Part shown: positions 53,709 through 63,046 of the stretch, one piece after another
Numbering within the stretch: the stretch's first letter is position 1
Layout: every line of letters begins with the position of its first letter
Source: Leisingera sp. ANG-M1
Lineage (GTDB): Bacteria > Pseudomonadota > Alphaproteobacteria > Rhodobacterales > Rhodobacteraceae
Length of the DNA: 64,000 nt
Assembly (NCBI RefSeq): GCF_000813745.1
Contig: NZ_JWLC01000007.1
Location: forward strand, 186,001-250,000
Direction: 5' to 3'
Made by a program: the position numbers and the translations under genes
The notes under the pieces: model-generated
Seen by the model: the letters and a program-made list of their open reading frames with translations, nothing else
What the model was told of the DNA's origin: nothing
The model's database searches: none

Positions 53709-56609
53709 TCAGAAGTCCTGCCAAAGATCGCGGGCGGCTGTGCCATCTGAAGCCGGCACAGCAATGGGCGCGGGGCTGGCCTCGACCTCCCAATCATCAG
53801 CGCCATGGGCTGACGGCGCCGCGGCTGCATCGGTCTCTGCCGGAATACGGGCAGCGCTCCGGCCGGTGCCGCCGCTCAAATGGAAGCGCGACACAAGTTC
53901 TGACAGTTTTCCGGCGTCATTGTTCAGCATATGGCCGGCCGCCGTGGCTTCTTCCACCATCGCCGCATTCTGCTGGGTCACCTGATCCAGCTGGGTCATG
54001 CCGGTGTTGATCTCGGCCAGCCCGGTGGACTGCTCGGCAGCGCCCTCGGCAATCTCCGAGACCAGCTGCGAAATATGGCTGACCCGGCCCACGATCGACT
54101 GCAGCGCCTCGCCGGCACGGCCGACCAGGTCCACGCCCTGCTCCACCTGCCGGGTGCTGTCGCCGATCAGCGTTTTGATCTCCATCGCCGCGTCCGAGGA
54201 CCGCTGCGCCAGCGCCCGCACCTCGCTGGCCACCACCGCAAAGCCGCGGCCCGCTTCGCCCGCGCGCGCGGCCTCGACCCCGGCGTTCAGCGCCAGGAGG
54301 TTGGTCTGGAAGGCGATGTCGTCGATCACCGAGATGATCTGCGAGATCTTGGTGGAGCTTTCCTCGATCCCGCCCATTGCGGTCACTGCGTTCTGCACCA
54401 CTTCGCCGCTGTCCTCAGCTTCCTGGCGGGCTTCCTGCACCGTGCTTTCCACGTTGCGGGCCCCCTCTGCCGCGGCCTTGACGCTGGCAGTCAGCTCGTC
54501 AATCGCCGCTGCGGTCTGCTCCAGAGTCGCGGCCTGGCTTTCGGTGCGCTGCGACAGGTCATCCGAGGCCTGGCTGATCTCGGCCGCACCGTTGCTGATC
54601 GAAGAGGTCGAATCGACAACCTGCAGCACCGTCGAATTCAGCGTGTCGATGGAACCGTTGAAGTCGGCGCGCAGCTGCTCGTATTCGTCCGGGAAGTTCT
54701 CCTGGATCTGAATGGTCAGATCCCCTTCCGAGAGGCGCGACAGGCGGGCGCTCAGTTCCTGAACCACGTTCTTCAGCTCAGCGTCCTTGCCCTCGGCCTT
54801 CTTCTGCTCGGCCTCCTGCATTCCGGCCAGCTGGTCGCGGAACACCTCCAGCGAACGGGCCATGCCGCCGACCTCGTCGCCGCGCTCCTGGCCGGTGATC
54901 TTCACCGCGTTGTCGCCATCTGCCAGGCCCCGCATCGCCTTGGTGATGCCCTGCACGGCCTTGGCCAGGCTGGTACCGATTGCCAGCGCCAGCACTGCGC
55001 CGATCAGCACCGCCACGCCGATCGCCACCGGCAGCATGGTGCGGGTCTGCGCCGAGATTGCCTCATTCGCCTCGCGTCGGGTCGCCATCAGCGCCTCTTC
55101 CTCTGCCTGGAACCCGGCCATCACAGCCCGGAAGGCATCGAAATAGGTCTTGCCACGGCCTTCGGCCACCAGATCCGCCATGTCGTCCATGGTGGCGGCA
55201 TCACCGATGTCGCGCCGCAGAGCGATCATCGGCTCGGTGACGTTTTCGCGCCAGCCGTCAATCGTCGCCTGAACCTCGCCAAGCAATTCGACCTGGGCCG
55301 GGTTGTCGCTGACGGTTTTGCTGAGCCCCGTGACCAGCTCGCCGAAGCGGGCGCCGCCTGCGGTGTAAGGCTCCAGAAAGGCCTCCTGGCCGGCCAGAAG
55401 ATATCCGCGCATACCGGTTTCCATATCCACCGCCGCCGCGATGATGTCATTGGCAGTCGCGATCACCTTGTAGGTGTGGATCGTCCAGTTCTGGGTATCA
55501 TTCATGGTGGCCAGCGCATCGGCAATTGCCGCCTCTGCCGCCTTGGCCGCTGCCTGGCGTTCCACGATCAGCTTGGCCTCAATCGCAGAGAACTCGGCCA
55601 TCAGGGCCCGGAAGGCGTCGAAATACTGCTTGCCTCTTTGCTCCGATACAAAGCGGTCGATTTCATCAAGCGTCACGACACCGATGTTAACCTGGCGGCG
55701 CAGCTTGATACCCGGTTCGATGACATTCTTGATCCAACCGCTGATCAAAGTATCCGCTTCCTGGAGACGGCCAACCTGGGGTGGGTTGTCACTGACGGTT
55801 TTCTGAAGCTCGGCTATCGCGTCGCGGAACGCTGTCTTGCCATTGTTGTATGGCTCCAGAAAGGCTTTTTCGCCTGTCAGCATATAACCGCGGTAGCCGG
55901 TTTCCATATCAACCGCATGGGCAGCAATGCGGGACGCCTGAGCCAGGACCGTGCGGGTGTGTTCCACCCAGCGGTTGGCCTCCGTCACGGTTTCCCGGCT
56001 TGCTGCAACATCGCCTCTGGCCGCTTCAAACGCAGCCTGGCGCTCTTCCAGCAGCGCCTGCTCGCGGCTGATGAAGGTAGCGATCTGGCTGCGGAAGCTG
56101 TCAAAGAACGCCTTGCCGCGGGCCTCGCCCACCAGGGCCGCCATATCATTCATGGTCTTGGCGTCGCCAATGTCGCGGCGCAAAGTGATGGCGCCTTCGG
56201 CAACATTGGCCTGCCAGTCGCGCAGGATGCCTTCGGCCTGCTGCAGCCGCTCCACCTGGGGCGGGTTGTCGCTGACGGTCTGCTGCAGCGACCCGAGCGT
56301 TGCAAAGGCGCTGGCCTCGCCGCCGTTATAGGGCTCCAGGAACTGCTCCTGTCCCGCCAGCAGATAGCCGCGCAGCCCGGTTTCCATATCCACTGCCGAT
56401 GCAACAATCGATTCAGCTTCGCCCAGCACGAACTGGGTATGTTCCACCCATTTGGCACGCTCAGCCATTTTGCCAAGGTTCACAACGGCCATCACCCCGA
56501 CACCGACAACCAGCACCAGCGGCAGCAGTGACGCCAGAAGCACTTTGGGCCGGGTCTTGATGTTGGAGATGGAGAAACGGCCGCCGCCGGAACTGATACG
56601 TGAAGGCAT
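53709..56609 (-). CDS. Methyl-accepting chemotaxis protein with three CHASE3 domains
   Basis: Chemoreceptor of 966 residues. Transmembrane segment about 23-45; three tandem CHASE3-like periplasmic domains (about 46-185, 215-355, 380-520), each marked by the segment VDMETGxRGYxLxG; second transmembrane segment about 545-567; HAMP about 568-620 and a second HAMP-like region; signalling domain about 690-910 with the hairpin tip RVSHISQLVSEIAEGA and IDDIAFQTNLLALNAGVEAARAGEAGRGFAVVA. The C-terminus LWQDF has the WxxF pattern of CheR/CheB tethers. It is downstream of and paralogous to the next receptor. Confidence 0.93.
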   Translation of the reverse strand: MPSRISSGGGRFSISNIKTRPKVLLASLLPLVLVVGVGVMAVVNLGKMAERAKWVEHTQFVLGEAESIVASAVDMETGLRGYLLAGQEQFLEPYNGGEASAFATLGSLQQTVSDNPPQVERLQQAEGILRDWQANVAEGAITLRRDIGDAKTMNDMAALVGEARGKAFFDSFRSQIATFISREQALLEERQAAFEAARGDVAASRETVTEANRWVEHTRTVLAQASRIAAHAVDMETGYRGYMLTGEKAFLEPYNNGKTAFRDAIAELQKTVSDNPPQVGRLQEADTLISGWIKNVIEPGIKLRRQVNIGVVTLDEIDRFVSEQRGKQYFDAFRALMAEFSAIEAKLIVERQAAAKAAEAAIADALATMNDTQNWTIHTYKVIATANDIIAAAVDMETGMRGYLLAGQEAFLEPYTAGGARFGELVTGLSKTVSDNPAQVELLGEVQATIDGWRENVTEPMIALRRDIGDAATMDDMADLVAEGRGKTYFDAFRAVMAGFQAEEEALMATRREANEAISAQTRTMLPVAIGVAVLIGAVLALAIGTSLAKAVQGITKAMRGLADGDNAVKITGQERGDEVGGMARSLEVFRDQLAGMQEAEQKKAEGKDAELKNVVQELSARLSRLSEGDLTIQIQENFPDEYEQLRADFNGSIDTLNSTVLQVVDSTSSISNGAAEISQASDDLSQRTESQAATLEQTAAAIDELTASVKAAAEGARNVESTVQEARQEAEDSGEVVQNAVTAMGGIEESSTKISQIISVIDDIAFQTNLLALNAGVEAARAGEAGRGFAVVASEVRALAQRSSDAAMEIKTLIGDSTRQVEQGVDLVGRAGEALQSIVGRVSHISQLVSEIAEGAAEQSTGLAEINTGMTQLDQVTQQNAAMVEEATAAGHMLNNDAGKLSELVSRFHLSGGTGRSAARIPAETDAAAAPSAHGADDWEVEASPAPIAVPASDGTAARDLWQDF

Positions 56610-56766
56610 TTTGTTATTCCTTCGGTAAACACTGAATCACTCTCCCCAAGTAAGAAGGCGACTCCTTTCCGGACCCTTGCCGGCCTGCTGCAGGCCCGGG
56701 GATTTTATGGTGGTTTGCTTGTTTTGCTGTGCTTGCACGGTTCAGCCGCCCCCATGAGGCTGCAAA

Positions 56767-56792
56767 GCCCCTGCTCCGGGAGGAACAGGGGC
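56767..56792 (-). terminator. Weak hairpin between the two receptor genes
   Basis: The stem GCCCCTG (56767-56773) and CAGGGGC (56786-56792) is followed on the minus strand by TTTG. It lies 85 bases after the stop of the upstream receptor. Confidence 0.45.
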
Positions 56793-56876
56793 CAAGGCAG
56801 CGCCTTCAGTGGTCATTTTATTCGGTTTCTTGCTGCAAGCCTGCCTGCCAGCCTCCCGCCGGACCGGCCCCGGGGA

Positions 56877-59288
56877 TCAGAAATCCTGCCAGAGATTGCG
56901 GGCGGCATTGCCCTCCGCCGCGGCAGCCGGAACCGGTGCGGGCTCTTCGGCCCAGCCATCGCCATGCGCCGACGGTGCCGGTCCGGCATCCGGAAGGGCC
57001 GGCGCAGGGGGGGCGGTCCGGACTGCAGTGTCACCGGAGATCCGGAAATTCGACACAAGTTCTGACAGTTTTCCGGCATCATTGTTCAGCATGTGGCCGG
57101 CTGCCGTGGCCTCTTCCACCATCGCCGCATTCTGCTGGGTCACCTGATCCAGCTGGGTCATGCCGGTGTTGATCTCGGCCAGCCCGGTGGACTGCTCGGC
57201 AGCACCCTCGGCAATCTCCGAGACCAGCTGCGAAATATGGCTGACCCGGCCCACGATCGACTGCAGCGCCTCGCCGGCACGGCCGACCAGGTCCACGCCC
57301 TGCTCCACCTGCCGGGTGCTGTCGCCGATCAGCGTTTTGATCTCCATCGCCGCGTCCGAGGACCGCTGCGCCAGCGCCCGCACCTCGCTGGCCACCACCG
57401 CAAAGCCGCGGCCCGCTTCGCCCGCGCGGGCGGCCTCGACCCCGGCGTTCAGCGCCAGGAGGTTGGTCTGGAAAGCGATGTCGTCGATCACCGAGATGAT
57501 CTGCGAAATCTTGGTGGAGCTTTCCTCGATACCGCCCATTGCGGTCACTGCGCTTTGCACAACCTCGCCGCTCTCTTCGGCTTCCTGGCGGGCCTCCTGG
57601 ACCGTGCTTTCCACATTGCGGGCGCCTTCGGCGGCGTTGCGCACGCTGGCAGTCAGTTCGTCAATCGCCGCTGCGGTCTGCTCCAGAGTCGCGGCCTGGC
57701 TTTCGGTGCGCTGCGACAGGTCATCCGAAGCCTGGCTGATCTCGGCGGCGCCATTGCGGATCGACGAAGTGGAATCGACGACTTGCACGACGGTAGTGCT
57801 CAGATTCTCGATTGACGCATTGAAATCTGCCCGCAGCTGTTCGTACTCCTCCGGGAAGTTCTCCTGGATCTGAATGGTCAGATCCCCCTCGGAGAGGCGC
57901 GACAGGCGGGAGCTCAGCTCCTGGACTACGTTCTTCAGCTCGGCGTCCTTGCCCTCGGCCTTCTTCTGCTCGGCCTCCTGCATCTGGGCCAGCTGGTCGC
58001 GGAACACCTCCAGCGAGCGGGCCATGTCGCCAACCTCGTCGCCGCGCTGCTGGCCAGTGATCTTCACGGCGTTGTCGCCATCTGCCAGCCCCTTCATGGC
58101 CTTGGTGATGCTCTGCACCGCAGACGCCATGCTGCTGCCAATGGCCAGCGCCAGCACCGAACCGAACAGAACCGCAGCACCGATTGCAACCGGCAGCAGG
58201 GTCCGGGTCTGGGCGGAGATCGCCTCATTGGCCTCGCGGCGGGTCACCATCAGCGCCTCTTCCTCGGCCTGGAACTCGGCCATCACCGCCCGGAAGGCAT
58301 CAAAATAAGTCTTGCCGCGCCCTTCAGCCACCAGATCCGCCATATCATCCATCGTGGCCGCGTCGCCGATTTCCCGGCGCAGGTCCAGCATCGGCACCAC
58401 CACGGTGTTGCGCCACTCGTCGATGGTTTCGCCAATCGCGTTCAGCCGGTTCATCTGCATCATGTCGTCAAACATCGCGAGCCGCAGATCCGCCAGAATA
58501 TCGTTGAACCGCTTGCTGCCGGCCAGATAGGGTTCCAGGAAGGCTTTGTCCCCAGCCAGCAGGAAACCCCGCATACCGGTTTCCATGTCCACCGCCGCAG
58601 CCAGCAGGTCCTTGGCCTGGCTGATCACCTGATGGGTGTTCTCGACCGCCTGCAACGAGTTGTTCAGGTAATCCGGGTCGGCAATCCCTGCGTTCACCAG
58701 CGCGGCAAAAGTGTTCCGCCGGTCTGCCAGCAGCACTTCCTCTTCTTCGATCATCTGGGAGATCTTCGCGCGGAACTCATCAAAGAAAACCTTGCCCCTG
58801 GCCTTTTTCACTTCGTCCGCCATGTCGTTCATCGTCTGGGAGTCGCCGATTTCCAGGCGCAGGGTAATCGCGGTTTCTGCCACATCGCTTTGCCAGCCGC
58901 TCAGAATGCGCTGCGCCTCCTGCAGCCGCTCGACCTGGACGGGGTTATCGCTGACAGTTTCCTGCAGCGCCGCAAGCTTGGCAAAAGCCTCGGTTCCGCC
59001 TTCCTGGTAAGGGGCGAAATATTCCTCCTGGCCGGCCAGGAGGTAGCCGCGCAGACCGGTTTCCATGTTCAGTGCCGCTGCCAGAATGGCCTCGGATTCG
59101 CTTAGAACATACTGAGTGTGCTCGACCCACTTGGCACGCTCGGCCATTTTGCCGAGGTTGACCACTGCAAGAACACCAACCCCGACAACCAGCACCAGCG
59201 GCAGCAGTGACGCCAGCAGCACTTTCGGCCGGGTTTTAATGTTTGAAATCGAGAAGCGGTTTCGGCCTGCAGGCGCGGCTTTGGACAT
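56877..59288 (-). CDS. Methyl-accepting chemotaxis protein with two CHASE3 domains
   Basis: Chemoreceptor of 803 residues, paralogue of the downstream gene. It has a first transmembrane segment at about 20-44, two CHASE3-like domains (about 45-185 and 215-355; MNMETGLRGYLLAG-like and VDMETGMRGFLLAG), a second transmembrane segment at about 382-405, HAMP and a signalling domain nearly identical to that of the paralogue. The C-terminus is LWQDF. The paralogue has gained or this copy has lost one CHASE3 unit of about 165 residues. It is the first gene of the tandem pair; 267 bases separate them. Confidence 0.93.
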   Translation of the reverse strand: MSKAAPAGRNRFSISNIKTRPKVLLASLLPLVLVVGVGVLAVVNLGKMAERAKWVEHTQYVLSESEAILAAALNMETGLRGYLLAGQEEYFAPYQEGGTEAFAKLAALQETVSDNPVQVERLQEAQRILSGWQSDVAETAITLRLEIGDSQTMNDMADEVKKARGKVFFDEFRAKISQMIEEEEVLLADRRNTFAALVNAGIADPDYLNNSLQAVENTHQVISQAKDLLAAAVDMETGMRGFLLAGDKAFLEPYLAGSKRFNDILADLRLAMFDDMMQMNRLNAIGETIDEWRNTVVVPMLDLRREIGDAATMDDMADLVAEGRGKTYFDAFRAVMAEFQAEEEALMVTRREANEAISAQTRTLLPVAIGAAVLFGSVLALAIGSSMASAVQSITKAMKGLADGDNAVKITGQQRGDEVGDMARSLEVFRDQLAQMQEAEQKKAEGKDAELKNVVQELSSRLSRLSEGDLTIQIQENFPEEYEQLRADFNASIENLSTTVVQVVDSTSSIRNGAAEISQASDDLSQRTESQAATLEQTAAAIDELTASVRNAAEGARNVESTVQEARQEAEESGEVVQSAVTAMGGIEESSTKISQIISVIDDIAFQTNLLALNAGVEAARAGEAGRGFAVVASEVRALAQRSSDAAMEIKTLIGDSTRQVEQGVDLVGRAGEALQSIVGRVSHISQLVSEIAEGAAEQSTGLAEINTGMTQLDQVTQQNAAMVEEATAAGHMLNNDAGKLSELVSNFRISGDTAVRTAPPAPALPDAGPAPSAHGDGWAEEPAPVPAAAAEGNAARNLWQDF

Positions 59289-59423
59289 CCTTTGGTTCCT
59301 TTGATGGAATCGTTTGGAACCGAATAAAATAGAAACTCCTTTCTATTGGATTGACGCAGGCTTTGCGCAGCGCAAGGGCGCCGCCGCGCCCGCCGGATAA
59401 GGGCGGACCAGGGGCCGGAAACG

Positions 59424-59452
59424 AAAAACCCCCGCTCCAGGCGGAGCGGGGG
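59424..59452 (-). terminator. Terminator after rplQ
   Basis: A perfect 10-bp stem, CCCCCGCTCC (59429-59438) and GGAGCGGGGG (59443-59452), with four-base loop and five T on the minus strand. It ends the ribosomal operon. Confidence 0.95.
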
Positions 59453-59484
59453 CCAGACAGTTGAACCCAAAGGTTCAGAGCGTC

Positions 59485-59913
59485 TTATTCTTCAGCTTCT
59501 GCAGCTGCTTCTTCTGCTTCCAGACGGGCCTTGTCGGCGGCGCCTTTGGCGGAAACGTCGCGGTCGACGAACTCGATGATCGCCATCGGAGCCATGTCGC
59601 CGTAACGGAAGCCGGCCTTCAGGACACGGACATAGCCGCCCTGACGGTCCTTGTAGCGCGGGCCCAGAACCTCGAACAGCTTCGCGACGTCCTTGTCCTC
59701 TTTCAGCTTGGAAGCTGCCTGACGGCGAGCGTGCAGGTCGCCGCGTTTTGCCAGGGTGATCAGTTTTTCAACGATCGGGCGCAGTTCTTTTGCTTTGGGC
59801 AGGGTGGTCTTGATCTGCTCGTGCTCGATCAGCGAGCCGGCCATGTTCGAGAACAGGGCTTTACGGTGCTCATGAGTACGGTTCAGGCGGCGGTAACCAC
59901 GTGCGTGACGCAT
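59485..59913 (-). CDS. rplQ: 50S ribosomal protein L17
   Basis: Protein of 142 residues. [20 protein letters not shown] at the start and the block [23 protein letters not shown] are diagnostic. The acidic/alanine-rich tail ([10 protein letters not shown]) is typical of alphaproteobacteria. Last gene of the operon. Confidence 0.98.
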   Translation of the reverse strand: MRHARGYRRLNRTHEHRKALFSNMAGSLIEHEQIKTTLPKAKELRPIVEKLITLAKRGDLHARRQAASKLKEDKDVAKLFEVLGPRYKDRQGGYVRVLKAGFRYGDMAPMAIIEFVDRDVSAKGAADKARLEAEEAAAEAEE

Positions 59914-60057
59914 AATTTCAATCCTTATCTTGCGTTTTGCTTTGTCAGGCGGCTGATGCGTGTCAGCTGCTCACCTTGGGGCGGAAGCCCATTCAAGCTC
60001 GAAACGCTCCACTGGAGCCTTTCTCACTCTCATTCCCCGGCAGTTCCGGGCATTGAA

Positions 60058-60079
60058 GAGGAGGGCCGGAGCCCTCCTC
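60058..60079 (-). terminator. Hairpin between rpoA and rplQ
   Basis: GAGGAGGGC (60058-60066) and GCCCTCCTC (60071-60079) form a perfect 9-bp stem with a tetraloop, 8 bases after the rpoA stop. Followed by TTC only, so more likely an RNA-stabilising or partial terminator element. Confidence 0.6.
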
Positions 60080-60086
60080 GAAACCT

Positions 60087-61103
60087 TTAGAAGCTGTCTT
60101 CGAACTTCTTGGCCAGATCTTCGATGTTGTCCGGCGGCCAGTCCTCGACGTCCATGCCCAGGTGCAGGCCCATGCCCGACAGCACTTCCTTGATCTCGTT
60201 CAGCGACTTGCGGCCGAAGTTCGGGGTGCGCAGCATCTCCGCTTCGGTCTTCTGGATCAGGTCGCCGATATAGACGATGTTGTCGTTCTTCAGGCAGTTT
60301 GCCGAACGCACGGACAGTTCCAGCTCGTCCACTTTCTTCAGCAGAAGCGGGTTGAACTCGAGACCGTCGTCCTCGTCCTGGCGGCCAGCCGATTCCGGCT
60401 CGTCGAAGTTGACGAAGATCGACAGCTGGTCCTGCAGGATGCGGGCAGCAAAAGCCACGGCGTCATCAGGGGTGATGGAGCCGTCGGTTTCCACCTTCAT
60501 GGTCAGCTTGTCATAGTCCAGAACCTGGCCCTCACGGGTCGGCTGAACGTCATAGGAGACCTTCTTGACCGGCGAGTAGATCGCGTCGATCGGGATCAGG
60601 CCGATAGGCGCGTCTTCCGGCTTGTTCTTCTCTGCCGAGACATAGCCTTTGCCGGTGTTCACGGTCAGTTCCATGAACAGGTCGGCGCCATCGTCCAGGT
60701 GGCAGATCACGTGATCGCGGTTCAGAACCTCGATGCCTGCGGTTTCGGCAATGTCGCCAGCGGTGACAACTGCCGGACCTTTGGCATTGATCGACAGGCG
60801 CTTGGGGCCTTCGACTTCCATGCGCAGGGACACGCCCTTGAGGTTCAGGATGATGTCGGTGACGTCTTCACGCACACCGGCAACGCTGGAGAATTCATGC
60901 AGCACGTTGTCGATCTGCACGCTGGTGATGGCAGCGCCCTGCAGCGAGCTCATCAGAACGCGGCGCAGCGCGTTGCCCAGGGTGAGGCCGAAACCGCGTT
61001 CCAGCGGCTCTGCCACGACGGTTGCCTGCCGTGCCGGGTCATTGCCAGGCTTCACTTCCAGCTGTGCCGGCTTGATCAGCTCTGCCCAGTTCTTATGGAT
61101 CAT
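60087..61103 (-). CDS. rpoA: DNA-directed RNA polymerase subunit alpha
   Basis: Alpha subunit of 338 residues from ATG 61103 ([17 protein letters not shown]). N-terminal assembly domain with [26 protein letters not shown]-terminal domain about 250-320 with [16 protein letters not shown] and [14 protein letters not shown], which binds UP elements and activators. The 10-codon longer frame is rejected. Confidence 0.99.
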   Translation of the reverse strand: MIHKNWAELIKPAQLEVKPGNDPARQATVVAEPLERGFGLTLGNALRRVLMSSLQGAAITSVQIDNVLHEFSSVAGVREDVTDIILNLKGVSLRMEVEGPKRLSINAKGPAVVTAGDIAETAGIEVLNRDHVICHLDDGADLFMELTVNTGKGYVSAEKNKPEDAPIGLIPIDAIYSPVKKVSYDVQPTREGQVLDYDKLTMKVETDGSITPDDAVAFAARILQDQLSIFVNFDEPESAGRQDEDDGLEFNPLLLKKVDELELSVRSANCLKNDNIVYIGDLIQKTEAEMLRTPNFGRKSLNEIKEVLSGMGLHLGMDVEDWPPDNIEDLAKKFEDSF

Positions 61104-61172
61104 GCGTTCCCTCCATTCCTGTCCTTGCCCCATGTCCAGAAGGCCAAGGACGCCCGAGGTTTAAATGACGCA

Positions 61173-61203
61173 CTGGGGCCCTGCGAATCAAGCGGGGCCC
61201 CAG
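61173..61203 (-). terminator. Hairpin between rpsK and rpoA
   Basis: CTGGGGCCC (61173-61181) and GGGCCCCAG (61195-61203) pair perfectly. No T tract follows on the minus strand; probable processing or stability element within the operon. Confidence 0.55.
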
Positions 61204-61216
61204 CAAAAAATGCGAA

Positions 61217-61606
61217 TTAGACGCGGCGGCGCTTCGGCGGACGGCAGCCGTTGTGCGCGATCGGGGTCACATCACGGATCGAGGTGATGTTGAAACCGAT
61301 GGCGGCCAGAGCGCGCAGAGCCGATTCACGGCCCGAACCGGGGCCCTGAACTTCGACTTCCAGGGTCTTCACACCGTGATCCTGGGCTTTTTTGCCCGCG
61401 TCCTCAGCAGCCATCTGAGCCGCGTAAGGAGTGGATTTCCGCGAGCCTTTGAAGCCCATGGTGCCGGCGGACGACCAGGAGATCGCGTTGCCCTGCACGT
61501 CGGAGATCAGGATTTTGGTGTTGTTGAACGACGAGTTCACATGCGCAACGCCAGAAGCAATGTTCTTACGCTCTTTGCGCTTAATGCGGGTTTTATCGCG
61601 TGCCAT
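61217..61606 (-). CDS. rpsK: 30S ribosomal protein S11
   Basis: Protein of 129 residues with [18 protein letters not shown] and the end [18 protein letters not shown], diagnostic of S11. Part of the 30S platform. Starts 14 bases after rpsM. Confidence 0.99.
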   Translation of the reverse strand: MARDKTRIKRKERKNIASGVAHVNSSFNNTKILISDVQGNAISWSSAGTMGFKGSRKSTPYAAQMAAEDAGKKAQDHGVKTLEVEVQGPGSGRESALRALAAIGFNITSIRDVTPIAHNGCRPPKRRRV

Positions 61607-61620
61607 TGATCAAGCCCCCC

Positions 61621-61989
61621 TTACTTCTTCTTGCCGGCGATCGGCTTCGCCGGGCCCTTGCGGGTGCGGGCGTTGGTGTGGGTACGCTGACCGCGGACCG
61701 GCAGGTTGCGGCGGTGGCGCAGGCCACGGTAGCAGCCCAGGTCCATCAGGCGCTTGATGTTCATGGTCACTTCACGGCGCAGGTCGCCTTCGACGGTGTA
61801 GTTGGCGTCGATGTGCTCGCGCACGGCCAGAACTTCAGCGTCGGACAGTTCGTTCACACGACGGGTTGCGTCGATGCCAACAGCTTCGCAGATGGCTTTC
61901 GCCGAAGTGTTGCCGATACCGGTGATGTAGGTGAGGGCGATGGGAACCCGCTTTGCAGTCGGGATGTTAACGCCGGCAATACGTGCCAC
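61621..61989 (-). CDS. rpsM: 30S ribosomal protein S13
   Basis: Protein of 122 residues. [20 protein letters not shown] at the start and [20 protein letters not shown] near the end identify S13, which contacts the P-site tRNA and S19. First gene of the distal part of the operon after a 409-base gap from adk. Confidence 0.99.
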   Translation of the reverse strand: MARIAGVNIPTAKRVPIALTYITGIGNTSAKAICEAVGIDATRRVNELSDAEVLAVREHIDANYTVEGDLRREVTMNIKRLMDLGCYRGLRHRRNLPVRGQRTHTNARTRKGPAKPIAGKKK

Positions 61990-62398
61990 GTGTCACTTTC
62001 CTTTTCGTTGCGGTTCCGTAGCGCCGGAACCTTTTTTCACAACACTTGACCGTGGCAGTGTGGCCAGAGGGTCCAGCATTTCGAGGTAATTCAGCAGGCA
62101 GACGAATCCGCCTGCCGGGAATCATTCCCAGAAGGGATGTGGGTAACTAGGGGCTGAGTAATGGGCAGTCAAGCCCTCGTTGCAGGAAACGCAGACCGGT
62201 GTCCTGCCGTTCCTTACCCGAACCGCCAAGCGGCCCTGCGCCCTCCCCCGATGCAGGGCGCAGATCTTCCGTTTCACCGATCCAATCCGGCCCGCCTGAC
62301 AAGGCTGCTCACCACTGGCCTCGATACGCATTGGCCAAATAAAAACGCCCCGGGCATTCGCAGCGCGGGGCGTCGGAATTCGCTGCGGGCCGCAAGCT
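61990..62398. other. 409 bases between rpsM and adk
   Basis: On the minus strand this follows adk. It holds the adk terminator at 62337-62373 and must hold a promoter for rpsM-rpsK-rpoA-rplQ, though I could not fix its -35/-10. The longest frame (62122-62484) overlaps adk and has no motif. GC content drops near the terminator. Confidence 0.6.
62337..62373 (-). terminator. Terminator after adk
   Basis: ACGCCCCG (62345-62352) and CGGGGCGT (62366-62373) form an 8-bp stem; on the minus strand it is followed by TTTTTATTT. It separates the secY-adk part from rpsM. Confidence 0.9.
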
Positions 62399-63046
62399 TC
62401 AGCTGCCCATGATCCAGGACATGTTCTGGCGCACCTCGTCGATCGAGGCGAGGCCGTCAATGCGCTGCAGGTTGCCCTTGGCATAGTAGTAGCCGATCAG
62501 CGGCGAGGTCTTCTTGTAATACTCCATCAGACGGGTCTTGAGGCTGTCCTCATTGTCGTCCGCACGGCGCTTCACCTCGGTGCTGCCGCAGTTGGCGCAT
62601 TTGCCGTCTTCGGGCCAAGGCTTGGTCTGGTCGTGGTAGACCTCGCCGCAGCCGCCGCAGGTGGAGCGGCCGGTGATCCGCGCGACCAGCGCCGCGTCGT
62701 CCACTTCCATCTCGATCACGGCGTCCAGCTTCAGCCCCATGTCGCGCAGCAGGTTGCCCAGGGCATCGGCCTGCGCCAGGGTGCGCGGGAAACCGTCGAA
62801 GATAAAGCCGCCCTCGGCGCCTTCCTGCAGCTTCTCGCGGATCAGGCCGATCACGATCTGGTCGGTGACCAGCTTGCCCTCGGCCATGATGGCGGCAACT
62901 TTCTTGCCCATTTCAGAGCCGGAGGTCTGGGCCTCCCGCAGCATGTCGCCGGTGCTGAGCTGCACCATGCCGCGGGATTCAACCAGGTAACGCGCTTGCG
63001 TACCTTTGCCCGCACCAGGCGGGCCAAGGAGAATAATGTTGGTCAT
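62399..63046 (-). CDS. adk: Adenylate kinase
   Basis: Adk of 215 residues, converting ATP plus AMP to two ADP. P-loop GPPGAGKGT (residues 7-15), AMP-binding [10 protein letters not shown], and a zinc LID domain with CGGC and CANC cysteine pairs, as in Gram-positive-type and many alphaproteobacterial enzymes. Overlaps the secY stop by 4 bases (ATGA), so it is co-translated. Confidence 0.98.
   Translation of the reverse strand: MTNIILLGPPGAGKGTQARYLVESRGMVQLSTGDMLREAQTSGSEMGKKVAAIMAEGKLVTDQIVIGLIREKLQEGAEGGFIFDGFPRTLAQADALGNLLRDMGLKLDAVIEMEVDDAALVARITGRSTCGGCGEVYHDQTKPWPEDGKCANCGSTEVKRRADDNEDSLKTRLMEYYKKTSPLIGYYYAKGNLQRIDGLASIDEVRQNMSWIMGS

Noticed and set aside
53931-56531. 866-codon open frame on the plus strand
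   Set aside because: It lies antisense to the three-CHASE3 chemoreceptor and has no motif; a GC-rich shadow frame.
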